Made by a program: the position numbers and the translations under genes | Notes under the pieces: generated by a model | Seen by the model: only the letters and a program-made list of their open reading frames with translations | Told to the model about the DNA's origin: nothing | The model's database searches: none | Source of the DNA: Liolophura sinensis | Taxonomy: Eukaryota; Mollusca; Polyplacophora; Chitonida; Chitonidae | Direction: 5' to 3' | Assembly: GCF_032854445.1 (NCBI RefSeq) | Contig: NC_088304.1 | Coordinates: 31,257,732-31,321,731 of the forward strand | DNA: 64,000 nucleotides | Part shown: one piece after another, positions 13,101-28,100 of the stretch | Position numbering within the stretch: the stretch's first letter is position 1 | Layout of the letters: each line of letters begins with the position of its first letter

Positions 13101-16100
13101 CAAAATGTGTCAGTTAAACCCAATCTCCGACTCTTCCAGGGTTATTAACCTTACTGGCCTTTGATTTATTTATTTATTTGATTGGTGTTTTATGCCGTAC
13201 TCAAGAATATTTCACTTCTACCATGGCGGCCAGCGATATGTTGGGAGGAAACCGGGCAAAGCCCTGGTGAAACCTGCAACCATCTGTAGGTTGCTGACAG
13301 AACTTCCCACGTACGGCCGGAGATGATACTGGCCTTTGAAATTCCATGCTTTTTCCAAGACTTTCCAGGTAAATTTCAGAAATTTCCATGCCCTTAAAAG
13401 CTTTTCTCAGGATTAAATCTATGTCCTTTAATACTGAATAAAATCAGAAAATATTTGCCAGACCGTGCAAAACACATACCCACTGGGTACCTTATAGCTA
13501 TATAACCATGTACAGCCTTTCAATTATTGGAAATGGGGAAGAACATTTGTTAGATGAATTAATCTTACAATAACGCAATTTTCCAGCCACAGGAGAACAA
13601 AACTTGAGTAGTGGCACTGCTCACAGTTACCATCTCACCATGACAAACGCCTTCACCAGAACTGTCACTAATTCTGCTTCCACATCGTTCTTGATCAAAC
13701 CAGTTGAGTCTTTGCTCTCTGGAGCAGGAACCTGAAAGTAATAATCACGTAATAAAAGGTTCATGAAACGTAACTGTCAAATGGCGATCATACATGTGCA
13801 GTGTTTAGGTTAATACTACAGAAATGGACAAAAGTTGAACAGTTACGTTCACTTTTGGGCCGTATTTTGTGTATTGTCTCACACTGCCTGTTCATGCATA
13901 CCCTTACCTAAAATTTCGCCCACAAAAGTGCAATTTTACAGGCAAAAAATGTCACGAAATATTATTTTTGGTGCTGAAACTTACAATATGCCAGTAGAAT
14001 ATCATCCTATGATCAAAGCAAACCTCAAAACACCTTTCTAAACTGAATAGAACTCTCAGAATCAGGCTTATTCCTTCCCCTACCACACACACTTCACTGT
14101 TCTTCCTCAATAGTTACACATAGGCTTTTCCCTTCCCCTACCACACACACTTTACTGTTCCTCCTCAATAGCTACATGTGGGCTTATCCCTTCCCCTACC
14201 ACACATACTTCACTGTTCTTTCTCAACAATTACATGTGGGCTTATCCCTTCCCTCACCACACACACTTCACTGTTCCTCCTCAATAGTTACATGTGGGCT
14301 CATCCCTTCCCCTACCACACACACTTCACTGTTCCTCCTCAATAGTTACATGTGGGCTTATTCCTTCCCTCACCACACACACTTCACTGTTCCTCCTCAA
14401 TAGTTACATGTGGGCTTATTCCTTCCCCTAACACACACACTTCACTGTTCCTCCTCAATAGCTACATGTGGGCTCATCCCTTCCCCTACCACACACACTT
14501 CACTGTTCCTCCTCAATAGTTACATGTGGGCTCATCCCTTCCCCTACCACACACACTTCACTGTTCTTCCTCAGTAGTTACATGTGGGCTTATCCCTTCC
14601 CCTACCACACACACTTCACTGTTCTTCCTCAACAGTTACATTTGGGTTCATCCCTTCCCCTACCACACACACTTCACTGTTCCTCCTCAACAGTTACATG
14701 TGGGCTTTTCCCTTCCCCTACCACACACACTTCACTGTTCCTCCTCAATAGTTACATGTGGGCTTATCCCTTCCCCTACCACACATACTTCACTGTTCTT
14801 TCTCAACAGTTACATGTGGGCTTATCCCTTCCCTCACCACACACACTTCACTGTTCCTCCTCAATAGTTACATGTGGGCTTATTCCTTCCCCTAACACAC
14901 ACACTTCACTGTTCTTCCTCAATAGTTACATGTAGGCTCATCCCTTCCCCTACCACACACACTTCACTGTTCCTCCTCAATAGTTACATGTGGGCTTATC
15001 CCTTCCCCTATCACACACACTTCACTGTTCTTCCTCAATAGTTACATGTGGGCTTATCCCTTCCCCTACCACACACACTTCACTGTTCCTCCTCAATAGT
15101 TACATGTGGGCTTATCCCTTCCCCTACCACACACACTTCACTGTTCCTCCTCAATAGTTACATGTGGGCTTATCCCTTCCCCTATCACACACACTTCACT
15201 GTTCTTCCTCAATAGTTACATGTGGGCTTATCCCTTCCCCTACCACACACACTTCACTGTTCCTCCTCAATAGTTACATGTGGGCTTATCCCTTCCCCTA
15301 CCACACACACTTCACTGTTCTTCCTCAACAGTTACATTTGGGTTCATCCCTTCCCCTACCACACACACTTCACTGTTCCTCCTCAACAGTTACATGTGGG
15401 CTCATCCCTTCCCCTACCATACACACTTCACTGTTCCTCCTCAATAGTTACATGTGGGCTCATCCCTTCCCCTACCACACACACTTCACTGTTCCTCCTC
15501 AATAGTTACATGTAGGCTCATCCCTTCCCCTACCACACACACTTCACTGTTCCTCCTCAATAGTTACATGTGGGCTCATCCCTTCCCCTACCACACACAC
15601 TTCACTGTTCCTCCTCAATAGTTACATGTAGGCTCATCCCTTCCCCTACCACACACACTTCACTGTTCTTCCTCAATAGTTACATGTGGGCTTATCCCTT
15701 CCCCTACCACACACACTTCACTGTTCTTCCTCAACAGTTACATTTGGGTTCATCCCTTCCCCTACCACACACACTTCACTGTTCCTCACACACACACTTC
15801 ACTGTTCCTCCTCAATAGTTACATGTGGGCTTATCCCTTCCCCTACCACACACACTTCACTGTTCTTCCTCAATAGTTACATGTGGGCTTATCCCTTCCC
15901 CAACCACACACACTTCACTGTTCCTCCTCAATAGTTACATGTGGGCTTATTCCTTCCCGTACCACACACACTTCACCGTTCTTCCTCAACAGTTACATTT
16001 GGGCTCATCCCTTCCCCTACCATACACACTTCACTGTTTTTCCTCAATAGTTACACGTTCAGATTGATTCAAACTTTTGGGCTGACAGCAGAGAGGTGAT

Positions 16101-19100
16101 ACAGCCTTATGTTTAAATTCATTTTTACCTCTTAAGGTGAAGATTACTCTTATACGTTAGAACATGTCAAAAACTAAATACAGAGTACCCATACTAAAAT
16201 ACCATTTCACTATGAATCATTTTATCTGAACAGTTGATTAACGTAATCCACATGGAAACTTGTCTGGTGTAGATAAATGAGACCAATTCTATCATAAACT
16301 CTGATCAAAAATGCGCACTCCATTTTTTTAAAAAATCTGATCAAATCGTCAGTCCATCATCCTGCAGGCTTGGAGTATTACATACCTTGTTTGTGTCCAG
16401 AAAGATGGCTGCGTGTTCAATCTTCTCACTCAGTGAGGTCACGATCCATGATACACTGGACATTTTCTGAAAGTAAAAGAGGACAGGCATGATATAATTT
16501 TTTCCCCTATTAATTTCATTAGTTTGTTGTTCAAGTGACAACAATTACCAGACAAAACCAAGACAAAGGTTACAAGAAATTCTAGGTATAATGTAGCAGG
16601 CCACTTAAATATTTATCAGAAAGATAAGTTATAGCAACAGCTTGAACGAATACTGAGAGTTGATGGCTAAGAACAAATACTTCCGCTAGTCTTAGTACAG
16701 AAACATTCCTCCAAACAGACAAAAAAGGTATCTAGCCCACAAGTTTCAGGTGTTGTTACCTTCACTTACCATATTTCTTCACCCTTTTCGCAAGTTTGAG
16801 GGCTATTTTGAATACAACGTATCCACCTTAAGTTTTGATAATGGTGAGAATTAATATTTTGATGGGTTTCCCAACATCAGGACTTTACAAAAAATATTAT
16901 ATTTTTAGGCTAGATAGAGAAATGTCCTGAGAAGAGGCTTAAAATGACTCCAGGTGAACATGTGAAATGGCTGAAGAAACAGAGTACATGTATCAAGGTT
17001 TAACATGATAAAATCATTCAACACGATTAGTCTGACTCATTTCTATTAACGCCATCTGCTGTCCCAAACCATGGAAGACTAAAATAGGAAAATAAATCTA
17101 CTGGCTCACCTGAAGTTTCTCAGAAGCTGCTGAAAGCTTCAAACGGGAAGTGGCTACAGATTCGTTCCCACACTTCAAAGCCCCTCCATAGATTAGTTCA
17201 TTGCTCAGTTCCATGATAGGGCTAAAACAGAATTGATAAATCGTTTGTTCATCACATGTTACACTAAGCACTTACATGTTGGTCGATGATTTTGGAAGCT
17301 GTGTGCTGGATAAGTCTGAGAGGAAAATGATTGTATTTCATCTAAAATCATTTGTTGCTGTTTTCAGGTGACAAATTTTGCTTGATGCTGACTGATTCAG
17401 CCACCTTGCAGGTCCACTTGAAGCCTTTTGTAAGTCTGATTAATTTCTTATCAGAAAAACTTACATTCAGGTGTTGGCTTTCAAAGAATCATTTCAAGTT
17501 CCTTTATGTGCTTCTTAAAGTGCATTTTTACAGGCCAAACTTCATATCAGATTATATCAGATTTAACTTGAAGCTAAGTCTTCAGCTTTTGTACCTAGCC
17601 CAAAAATAATTGTGTAACGGTATATTAAATATGAACTAAATCTGCTGCTTTTGTACTTTGATTTTGGGCAACTCCTCTGGCAGCTGAATTTGGCTATAAT
17701 CTTAAATATGACCGGTATTAGCTAATACATGTTTAAACAACTGGGCTTTGGTGAAATACAGCAGTCCAAAGTCATAGTGACAACATCTGTATGACAGTAA
17801 AGCAGGCCCTACCTAATGGTGGTGGACTTAAAATCCTGTTTTCTTTTACCGCATAAAATAAATGTAACAATGAAAGAGACTATAGTCTCACCTGTTCATC
17901 CTGTACTGAAGACTGAGCTCATATGTGACACCTCAGGTGTCTAACCAGAAACAGAGATTTCAGTCTCACCTGTTCATCCTATACTGAGGACTGAGCTCAT
18001 ATGTGACACCTAAGGTGTCTAACCAGAAACAGAGATTTTAGTCTCACCTGTTCATCCTGTACTGAGGACTGAGCTCATATGTGACACCTGAGGTGTTTAA
18101 ACAGAGATAGAGATTATAGTCTCACCTGTTCATCCTGTACTGAAGATTGAGCTCATATGTGACACCTGAGGTGTCTAACCGACTGAACAAACTGTCTGTC
18201 ATACCCAGGTTCCTGTAACAGAACAGTGAAACTATAAACCAATCTCAGAAAAGAAGTGCGTAAGCACATTTTTCTCCTGATTGAGCTTGATCACTCAGTG
18301 ATGAAAAAACAAACAAACAAAACAACCCCCCCCCCCCCAAAACAACAACCAAATTTCCGTTATTAAACTTGGGAGTAGACATAAACGCTTTAAAACTCTC
18401 ATACAGAAGCGTGTAACAAATATGGTATCATAACAAAGTTATATGATTTATTTTATTCATTTATTTGATTGGTGTTTTTGCTGTACTCAAGAATATTTCA
18501 CTTCTATGAAGGCGGCCAGCATTATAGTGGAAGGAAACCGGGCAGAGTCCAGGGGAAACCCACGACCATCCACAGGTTGCTGGCAGACCTTCCCACGTAC
18601 CGCCAGAGCAGTATTTTACAGGGCCATGAGAAAAAGAAGTTTTCTTACCATAATTTAATGGCTTGACTGACTGGTGTTTGATACCACAGCCAAGAATAGT
18701 TCACTCATTTATTTACTTATTCATTTATTTATTTGATTGGAGTTTTATGTCACATTCAAGAATAAAACATTGCATGTCCAAGTAACTTACAGTGTACAGA
18801 CAAGCATATTATCCACATATTAACACCCCGTCTCCTCTATCCTATACATTATTTCTGACCAGGGGCCTCAGTGGCTCAGATTGTTGGCAGGCTAGCACAG
18901 CATAATGACCCAGGAGCCTCTCACTAATGCAGTCGCTGTGAGTTCAAGTCCACCTCATCCTGGCTTCCTCTCCGGCCGTATGTGGGAAGGTTTGCCAGCA
19001 ACCTGTGGATGGTCATGGGTTTGCCCGGTTTCGTCCCACCATAATGCTGGCTGTCGTTGTATAAGTGAAATAGTCTTGAGTGTGGCACAAAACACGGATC

Positions 19101-22100
19101 AAATAAATAAATAAATATTTCTGACCAATGTAGAATCTTACTTGGCTTCTCTACTCTGAACGACGGGAGGAAGTTGTTTATGATCTCCAACCAGGACGAA
19201 TCTGTCAGCAGAGAACAGTGGACCCAGACAGGCAGGCTGCAAGACCTGGGACGCCTCGTCCACGATACAGACGTCAAACTTACGCTGACTGAAGGTCACA
19301 TGATTGCTACCCAAACAGGTCGTCGCAACTATGTCCTGGGGGATGAAACAAAATATCGTGATAGGATAAATCTCAGTGGGGCCTGGACGCAACTGCGGCA
19401 AAAGACTTGAAGTTTCACTTAAAAAGGTGTATTTTCAGAGGAAAATACATGTAAATGTCATAAAATATTACTTTTGGTGCTGCAACTTTTCCCACTAGGA
19501 AATGATTTTACCTTTCACGCAAACCTCAAAACACATTTCTAAGATCAACAGAATTCTCACAACAATGGCCAAATGATCAACTTGTTCATGGGTGAAATTT
19601 TAGATCAAGTGCCATACTTTCCTGATAGGAGTCCACCTTTAGTTAGTAAGTTACTTCTGTTTAGTGTTTATTTATTTGATTGGTGTTTTACACTGTGCTT
19701 GTGATTAACGTTTAATTATTTGATTGGTGTTTTACACTGTGCTTTTGTTTAATATTTATTTATGTGATTGGTGTTTTACACTGCGATTGTGATTAACGTT
19801 TAATTATTTGATTGGTGTTTTACACTGTGCTTTTGTTTAATGTTTATTTATTTGATTGGTGTTTTACACTGTGCTTGTGATTAACATTTAATTATTTGAT
19901 TGGTGTTTTACACTGTGCTTTTGTTTAATGTTTATTTATTTGATTGGTGTTTTACACTGTGCTTTTGTTTAATGTTTATTTATTTGATTGGTGTTTTACA
20001 CTGTGCTTGTGATTAACATTTAATTATTTGATTGATGTTTTACACCGTGCTTTTGTTTAATGATTATTTATTTGATTGGTGTTTTACACTGTGCTTTTGT
20101 TTAATGTTTAATTATTTGATTGGTGTTTTACACTGTGCTTTTGTTTAATGATTATTTATTTGATTGGTGTTTTACACTGTGCTTTTGTTTAATGTTTAAT
20201 TATTTGATTGGTGTTTTACACTGTGCTTTTGTTTAATGTTTAATTATTTGATTGGTGTTTTACACTGTGCTTTTGTTTAATGATTATTTATTTGATTGGT
20301 GTTTTACACTGTGCTTTTGTTTAATGATTATTTATTTGATTGGTGTTTTACACTGTGCTTTTGTTTAATGTTTAATTATTTGATTGGTGTTTTACACTGT
20401 ACTTCTGTTTAGTGTTTATTTATCTGATTGGTGTTTTACACTGTGCTTTTGTTTAATGTTTAATTATTTGATTGGTGTTTTACACTATGCTTTTGTTTAA
20501 TGTTTATTTATTTGATTGGTGTTTTACACTGTACTTCTGTTAAGTGTTTATTTGATTTACACTGTACAAGGTCCAACCTTGTAACTGAAGAACTTTTCAC
20601 GCACATGACAAAAACTGTAGCGTCCGGGAATAAACTAGAGCCTTTCACCTGACAAACCTACTGACTTAAAGCCACAGCCAACCCAACAAGAGCTGATTCA
20701 AACACGTGATCTCAATGCTGAAAGGCCCAGCTCGATAAAGCCTTTGACAATCTGAGTCAGACAGAGTTATTAAATCTAGCTTTATGTTAAATGAATGAAT
20801 GAATGCTTGGGATTTTAAGTCATACGAAACAGTTTTTCAGTCATATGACGACAAAGAGTTATTAGGTGTGTGTACATAATGTGTTTGCTTGTGGCAGGCC
20901 AAAGTGCTGCCGCCACTGAAGTATCATGCTAAAGACATCAGACATGACACCTCGCCCAGTCAAACCATACTGACATCAGGCCAACCAGTCCTGTTTCACT
21001 GATAAAAGCGAGGCAGCAACAAGTACCATTTTTAAAGTCTTTTGTGCGACCCAGAGCTATATGTTAAAGTACCATAAATTTCATCCATGACTGACTTTTC
21101 CATTTTTCCTGATTCTGAGAGTTCTATTCAGTTTAGAAAAGTGTTTTGAGGTCTGCTTGGAGCATGGGATGATAATCTAATGGAAAATTGTAAGTTTCAG
21201 CACCAAAAATAATATTTCATGACATTTAAATGCCTCTAAAAATGCACTTTTGTGGGCGAAATTTTAAGTTATTTAGGGTATACATGTAAGACCAGTCATC
21301 ATAGAAAAATACATCAGAGTAAATGACAGCAAAATTTGTTTAAATTTTATGAGTTCTTGTAATCGTGAAAACATTACACAAAGGTTTGCAATTAAATGTT
21401 GCTGTTCCCGACTGACTTCTGAAACACATGACCTTCCAGTCAGCAGAGGTCAGGGAAATGTAAACAAACGTCTCTAACCTGAAGGGTGGCATTACAAAGT
21501 ACCAGTAAATAAACAAATATTTACTGTACCTGTGCTGCATAGAAACTGCGCAAATCAGCTACGCTCGTCAAATTCTTCACCAGATTCTCGGCAGCAAATG
21601 GATGAATTGCTGAATGGATGCGGGCGATTCTACCAAGACGCAGAAACTTCAACCCGTCCTGAAACAGTACAGTAAGGAAAAATATTCACATGAAAAAAGC
21701 ACAAACAAGGATTAATTTACCATATAATTTTAATACAGAGATAGTTCTTATATCCATACAGCTCTCTGGGTTGTCTTGTGACTTCAAAATTTAATAATTC
21801 ATTTGCATAAAATTTTGACGCAAACAAGAACTAGCTTTTCACTGGACCAACAAAATTTGCAAAGAAATTAAATAAAATGCAACCCATAACAATCACAAGT
21901 GTTTTATTATGGGAATTTAGCTACTCGTTTATTATTTCACTCAAGAATGTCCCACCTGTGTGATTGTATCAAGGTTTATGCCTTTATGAGTGGAGGCAAT
22001 GGGGGCAAATCCTTTCTTTAACACAGACGTGAAGTTTTTTGTTGCCTTACCCTTTTCAGTTTGAGAAGAATGTTGTCGACAGCCGAGTGAGTGTAACTGG

Positions 22101-25100
22101 CCAGAAGTACAGAATGACCAAGGAGCTTCAGAATCTTGACTAGAGCCACAATGGTTGATGTTTTCCCTGTAAATATGAGAAATGATTCATATTTCTACCA
22201 ATCATACGATATACACTGTAGCACAGTACACATGTACCTGTGATACTCTATTTCACCTAAATACTGGTACGCAAAAATGCACAAAAGAAGCCTGAAGATG
22301 ATACTCTTGATGCCAACACTTGTCGCTTAATAAGAAATTAATCAAACTTTACAAAAAACCGTTTAAGTGGCTCTGTAAGGTGGATGAATGAATCAGAATC
22401 AAACAAAATGCTAAATATCAGGTGAAATACAGTAATTGCGTGATGAAGTTTTTTTTGTTTCCAGGATACGTACCTGTCACATCTTAAGTTATACAGAATC
22501 AAAATGATTACTAATAAGCTAGTCATACAAAACAATCGAGGCTGGAGGACGCAGGATCAATTGTATTACAGGTATAACTCACCTGTTCCAGGGTAGCCTT
22601 TAATAAGTATGTAATCTTTAGACATCAACACCTGTGAACACATATATAAGTGATTTCTATTAACTTTCAGCTTTGGATGGCACTTGCAGGGGCATGCAGT
22701 AACAGTTTTGATGCGAAGTTATAATTGTCATATGTACCTCTGTAATACTAATACCTTGATCTTGAGACTATTAAAATCAACACACATGTACATTTCCTTG
22801 CCTGATTTATTGCTTAGGAGTTTCAGCTGATGGCAGTGAGGTTTAAGGGTGGAAAAAAAACTAGTGTGTGTCTTGAGTAAACACCTTTGCCAGATAACTG
22901 AAAACCTCCACACTGAAAGCAGCACCCTACCCTTCTAATGTCTGAGTTGAGTCTACCTCACTGGAGAGGAGAAATTGTGCAGCACTGAGAACAATGCTTT
23001 AGACAAATGAGCAATTGCTGACATACACACTTACTGATATAACAAGGGGCACTGAATCGGGGCAAACTGAACACAAAAAATTTTCCACAGAAATTCCCAT
23101 GGACAGGACTAGGCTAAACACCACACTGATCACGGTATACATGTATCAAAGTCGGTCTGTATGATGAGGGGGTATAACACACTGTAAATGAACTTACTAC
23201 ACAACTGTTGATGGCTTGGGCGTGGGAAATGTGCATGTAAAGAGCATGTGTCTGTCGTGGTGCCGACATGTTTTCCTGTTTATGTAGATATTGTATATTT
23301 CACTTGCATCAGATGACAGCACTTGTGTTGATAAAAACTGTGTTGAGGAAACAGAGCAGACGTTGGGTGATGTCATATCACCTATTCAATGAAATATCCT
23401 CTGATTCAAACAAGGGCCTGTGGCATCTCCTGTGGCACACACGACCACTGTAGTGTCATGCTGAAGACACCAAACATACCACCCACACACAGACAGCAGG
23501 TCAACCAACCCTGTTTCCTTGTTCTAATTTCCCAATGCTTAGCGCCAAGCGAAGCAGCAGCAAGTGCCATTAACAGTCTTTAGTATGACGCAACCTGGGT
23601 TTGATCCTTGGCGGGTCTCCTGACTGCGGCACATCTGTGTAATGATAGCTTTCCCTGTAAGGATGATTTTATCCTAAAACCATGCACTATTCCAAAACCG
23701 TAAACCTTTTCATGAAACACTTTAACACCAAAATCAAACTTTTTACGCCTCACCTTTAGTATAGCGGTCTTCTGGGGCTTGTTTAATGACTTGAATACTG
23801 AACGAACTGAAAAAAAAAACCATAACAGACTAGCTATATAAACAGATCATCTGGTTTATATATCACTAGGAAAGACGAAAAACAAAACTGTACACCCCAA
23901 GATGGGCTGTACACATTATCTGAAAATATTTCACTATTTTTTCACTATACAAACGGCGGTCAGCACTATGGTGGGTGGAAACCAAGAAGAGCTCCGGGGG
24001 AAAATCGATTAGTAAAAACTTACTCATTATTTAGGCTTAAATGGTATTCTTGTTGATTTTTTGCCTTACCTTTCTCTATAACACCTTTTGACATTGTTGG
24101 TAAGAACAATGGCTTGTCAACGTCAATCAGCAATCTCCTAAGGTTACCACTGCAACATTAACAAAATATATTTAAAATACATAGAATAAGCGCACAGTTC
24201 TTTTCTTTAATGGGTCCAATTTTTTTTGTAAACAAAAGTAACATATACATATATGTACATTTAACAAAACTGCAATTTACTTCACTATTTAATGTATACA
24301 GTAAAAAATCTTGCAGAAAATAATCATGTATACCGCTTAATTACCAAAAAATACATTATGCTTTCCTTCTGATGTCTATTTTTGACATCTCAACTGCTTG
24401 CCAATTAACCTGAGAACTAATTAGATGGTCTAAACCCGTATCAGACATTACATTTTCTTTGGGAGCAGTTTTAAAAAGAATAACATCAGTTGGTTTTGAA
24501 CTCTTGCCTCGGTGACTTACCTGACTGGGTTATCTGCCATAAGTCTGGATAAGTTAGTAAAGTAAAGCCCCATGGTGTTGAAGATATCACACTTATCAAG
24601 CCTGTACACCAAATCTGCCATGCTGGGTACAGATAAGTCCCTGTAAACAAAACAACTACCGTAAATGATCTAAAAATTCAACCGCAAAAGAGCATTTTGG
24701 AGGTTAATAAATGTTATAAGATATTACTTCTAGTGCTAGAAGGTACATTTTCCCAGTAGAATATCATTTTACATTCAAACCAATCTCAAAACACCATTCT
24801 AAATTCAAAAGAACTCCCAGTCTAATCTGAAAAAATGAGCAACTTTAATATTCATCACAAAAATTTTAGGTGATTTAGGGTAATTCAGCTTTGTACTGGT
24901 GTAATGAAGTTATCATTGTCCCTCACAGAACAGAGATACAGAAAACTGTATATGAAGTGCATATATCATATAACCTAGAACTGGACCACAGCAGACTTCT
25001 CAAAGACCATTTGGTACAAATTCCCATTAACACTAAAAAATGTACTAAAACTTTAAAGTTAGAGAGAAATAGTAAAAAAAACCCATAGTAATCATGGACA

Positions 25101-28100
25101 AAATAAAAAAAAACAGAAATGAATAAAGAATTTACAGTTTAATTTTAAGGCACATCTCTTAAGTTTTTCAAAGGAGAGAATGACAAACCTGTCAGTGGAT
25201 ATTTTAATGTGGTCCCTTGTAAGGCTTACACAAATGCCCATACACAAAGCTATCAGAGGCTTATTTTCAGCACTGATCACTAAGGTGTCATTTAGGGACA
25301 ATCCACACTTATCCAACCAAGCTGAATGGAAGCTGAAAGATTTAGAGAGAAATAATTATAGCATTGAAAAGCGATGAAGATTTCATGATGCTTTAGCACA
25401 TTAATATCAAAATTACCAAAGATAAATTAGAGATCTTTTCATTTCGGCTGATATGCATCACAAAGTAGAGTAGTGTAGCTCCAACAATGGATGCAAGGTA
25501 CTAAACGATTTAATATTTACTTTTCTAGAATTCTTAGTACTCTACTAAATTAAAGATACATGCTTAACAGTACTATTAATACAAAATTCATTAACATTAC
25601 ATGTCGAATGAAAAATTTCGTCTCAATTTTTGGAAAAAATATCATTGCAACTGTCAAAAATAAAATTCTTTGCTTTCTGTTTCATGAATTATAGAGGAGT
25701 TATCTACCTTGGATGGCCATGATGCCGGCAGAAGGTAAGAATGTACTGGTTGCTATCCACACACTCTGCACAGGAGAGTACCATACCACTCAAGCAGTCA
25801 CCAGACTTCTCCCTGGCAGAGGTCACAAGCATGTGTGATTAGTTCATGATGGGAATTTCAGAAAAATTAAAAAATCAACTGTAGAAAAGACACTTGCATT
25901 ATGCCCTTTTGCATAGAGAATAATGGGGTGTGTCAGTAAAACCATGATTTACAGTATTGCAAAAATGACACTACTACTTTAAATATCCGACTGCAGTGAG
26001 CCATTGGTTGAAGCCCTGGAAAGCTGCCACTAACAGGCCCTTGATCAAATGAGTTTATGTTTTCCAATTCAGTTCTCATTGCTTTAATTTGACCTAATCA
26101 GGAGGTGTGTCAGATAAATGCCCAAGGGCAGTGATTAACATCGGTTCCCTCCACTCTTAAACCTGACCCTCAACATAAACCTGACCCTCATCATAAACCT
26201 GACCCTCATCATAAACCTGACACCAATCATAAACCTTACCCTGATCATAAACCTGACCCCCATCATAAACCCAACCCTCATCATAAACCTGACCCTCATC
26301 ATAAACCTGACACCAATCATAAACCTGACCCCCATCATAAACCTGACCCTCATCATAAACCGGACACCAATCATAAACCTGACCCTCATCATAAACCTGA
26401 CCCTCATCATAAGCCTGACCCTCATCATAAACCTGACCCAAACATAAATCTGACACTCATCATAAACCCAACCCTCATCATAAACCTGACCCATCATAAA
26501 CCTGACCCCATCATAAATCTGACCCTAATCATAAACCTGACACCAATCATAAACCTGACCCCATTATAAACCGGACCCTCATCATAAACCTGACCCTCAT
26601 CATAAACCTGACCCCATCATAAACCTTACCCTGATCATAAACCTGACATCAATCATAAACCTGACCCTCATCATAAACCCGACCCTCATCATAAATCCAA
26701 CCCTCATCATAAACCTGGCCCTCATCATAAACCTGACCCTCATCATAAATCTGACCCCCATCATAAACCTGATGCCCATCTATTCTAACATTTATTTATT
26801 GATTTATTTAATTGGTGTTTTACACCATACTCAAGAATATTTCACTTTATACGTTGGCGGCCAGAATTATGGTGGGAGGAAACCAGGCAGAGCCAAGGGG
26901 AAACCCACGACCATTTGCAGGTTGTTGCCAGACCTTCCCACGTATTTTAACATAGGCGGATATATACAATAATTAATATTATCCATAATCACTGAATTTT
27001 TGCATGAAATGTGTATTTCATTACAAGGATTTCAAATGTATGAGAAGAAATTAACATAATCTCTTGTGAATAATTTTCAATACTGTAAATACCCACTCCA
27101 TATTAAAATGCACTTATTTGCCTCACTATGCTGTGAAGTGACCACATTATGGCACAAAGGGCTATCGCTATGCTGTTGAAATGTCAATACTACAATATAA
27201 TGTGTAACAGAGTTACCTTTCTGTAGCTGGGAGTGTCCAGATTTCCTGCACATTTTTTCCGCCCGTTCCCTGCGCAGACTCAAGCTCCAGCATAAGACAC
27301 CAGTCGGTAAAGTAGTTCAGGTGAGCTGCACTCAGGTGTGATAAGGTTGCAGGAATTAGCTCTGTCATTGGATGACCACCAGAAAACTCTCTCTTCTCTA
27401 ATTCTCTGCAAAAGGGACAAGGGAGTAACTGATGTCCAGAGACTGATTCTACAACGCCATTTATAGCATGAGTCTACATTTGAAATAATATGATTTTAGA
27501 GCCTATTTTTGGGTTCTAGAAATTAAAATGTGTACCTATGGCCTATTCACACAACACAACAAGCTGTACAAATATTCACTTGTATGTCATATATTACGTC
27601 GGATTTCAAGGCTTGTAAGCTCCTACTGAAAGTTGTTAAAAATCTTGTGCTTGTATGTATGCTTGGGGTTTAACGTTGTACTTAACAATTTTTCAGTCAT
27701 ATCATGACGAGGAGTCATAAGGTGTGTGTACAGTTGTACATATACTGTGTCTCCTTGTGGTAGGGTGAGTGCATGAAGAATCATGTTGAAGACACCAGAC
27801 ATGACACCCCACCCAGTCTGACACCGGGCTAGCCAGACATGTTTCCTTGCTCCAACCCCTAATGCTGAGTGCCAAGAGAGGCAGGAGCAAGTACCATTTG
27901 GCTTTACCCAATCCAGGTTTGATCCATTAGACCACAGAAGCGTCCCAAAACTCTTGTGAAGATTGCAACAAAAACATCACAAGCCTGACAATCTCTTGAC
28001 ATGACACACTACGCATAGAGGTCACAAATGCCAAATCAATCAAGTATATCCCAAATAATGTAACTGAAAAAGCAGTGAATCATCTGATTTATTGCCACAA

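Noticed and set aside
14050-16062. CRISPR-like regular repeat
   Set aside because: Units are contiguous with no unique spacers, and the genome is eukaryotic.
14176-16067. Several long plus-strand ORFs (up to 155 codons) with repeated His/Ser/Pro-rich peptides
   Set aside because: They are frames through the 58-bp minisatellite inside DNA2 intron 27; three peptides rotate as 58 is not divisible by 3, with no splice or start support.
22051-22051. Exon 22 donor one base earlier (AAAAG|GGTAAG)
   Set aside because: A GG start is not a donor, and only AAAAGG|GTAAGG restores phase 0 with exon 23.
25308-25332. Alternative acceptor at 25314-25316 for DNA2 exon 17
   Set aside because: From that acceptor the frame meets TAA after three codons; the acceptor at 25333-25335 keeps the frame open.
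26135-26497. 120- and 99-codon minus-strand ORFs
   Set aside because: Frames of the 18-bp array within an intron.
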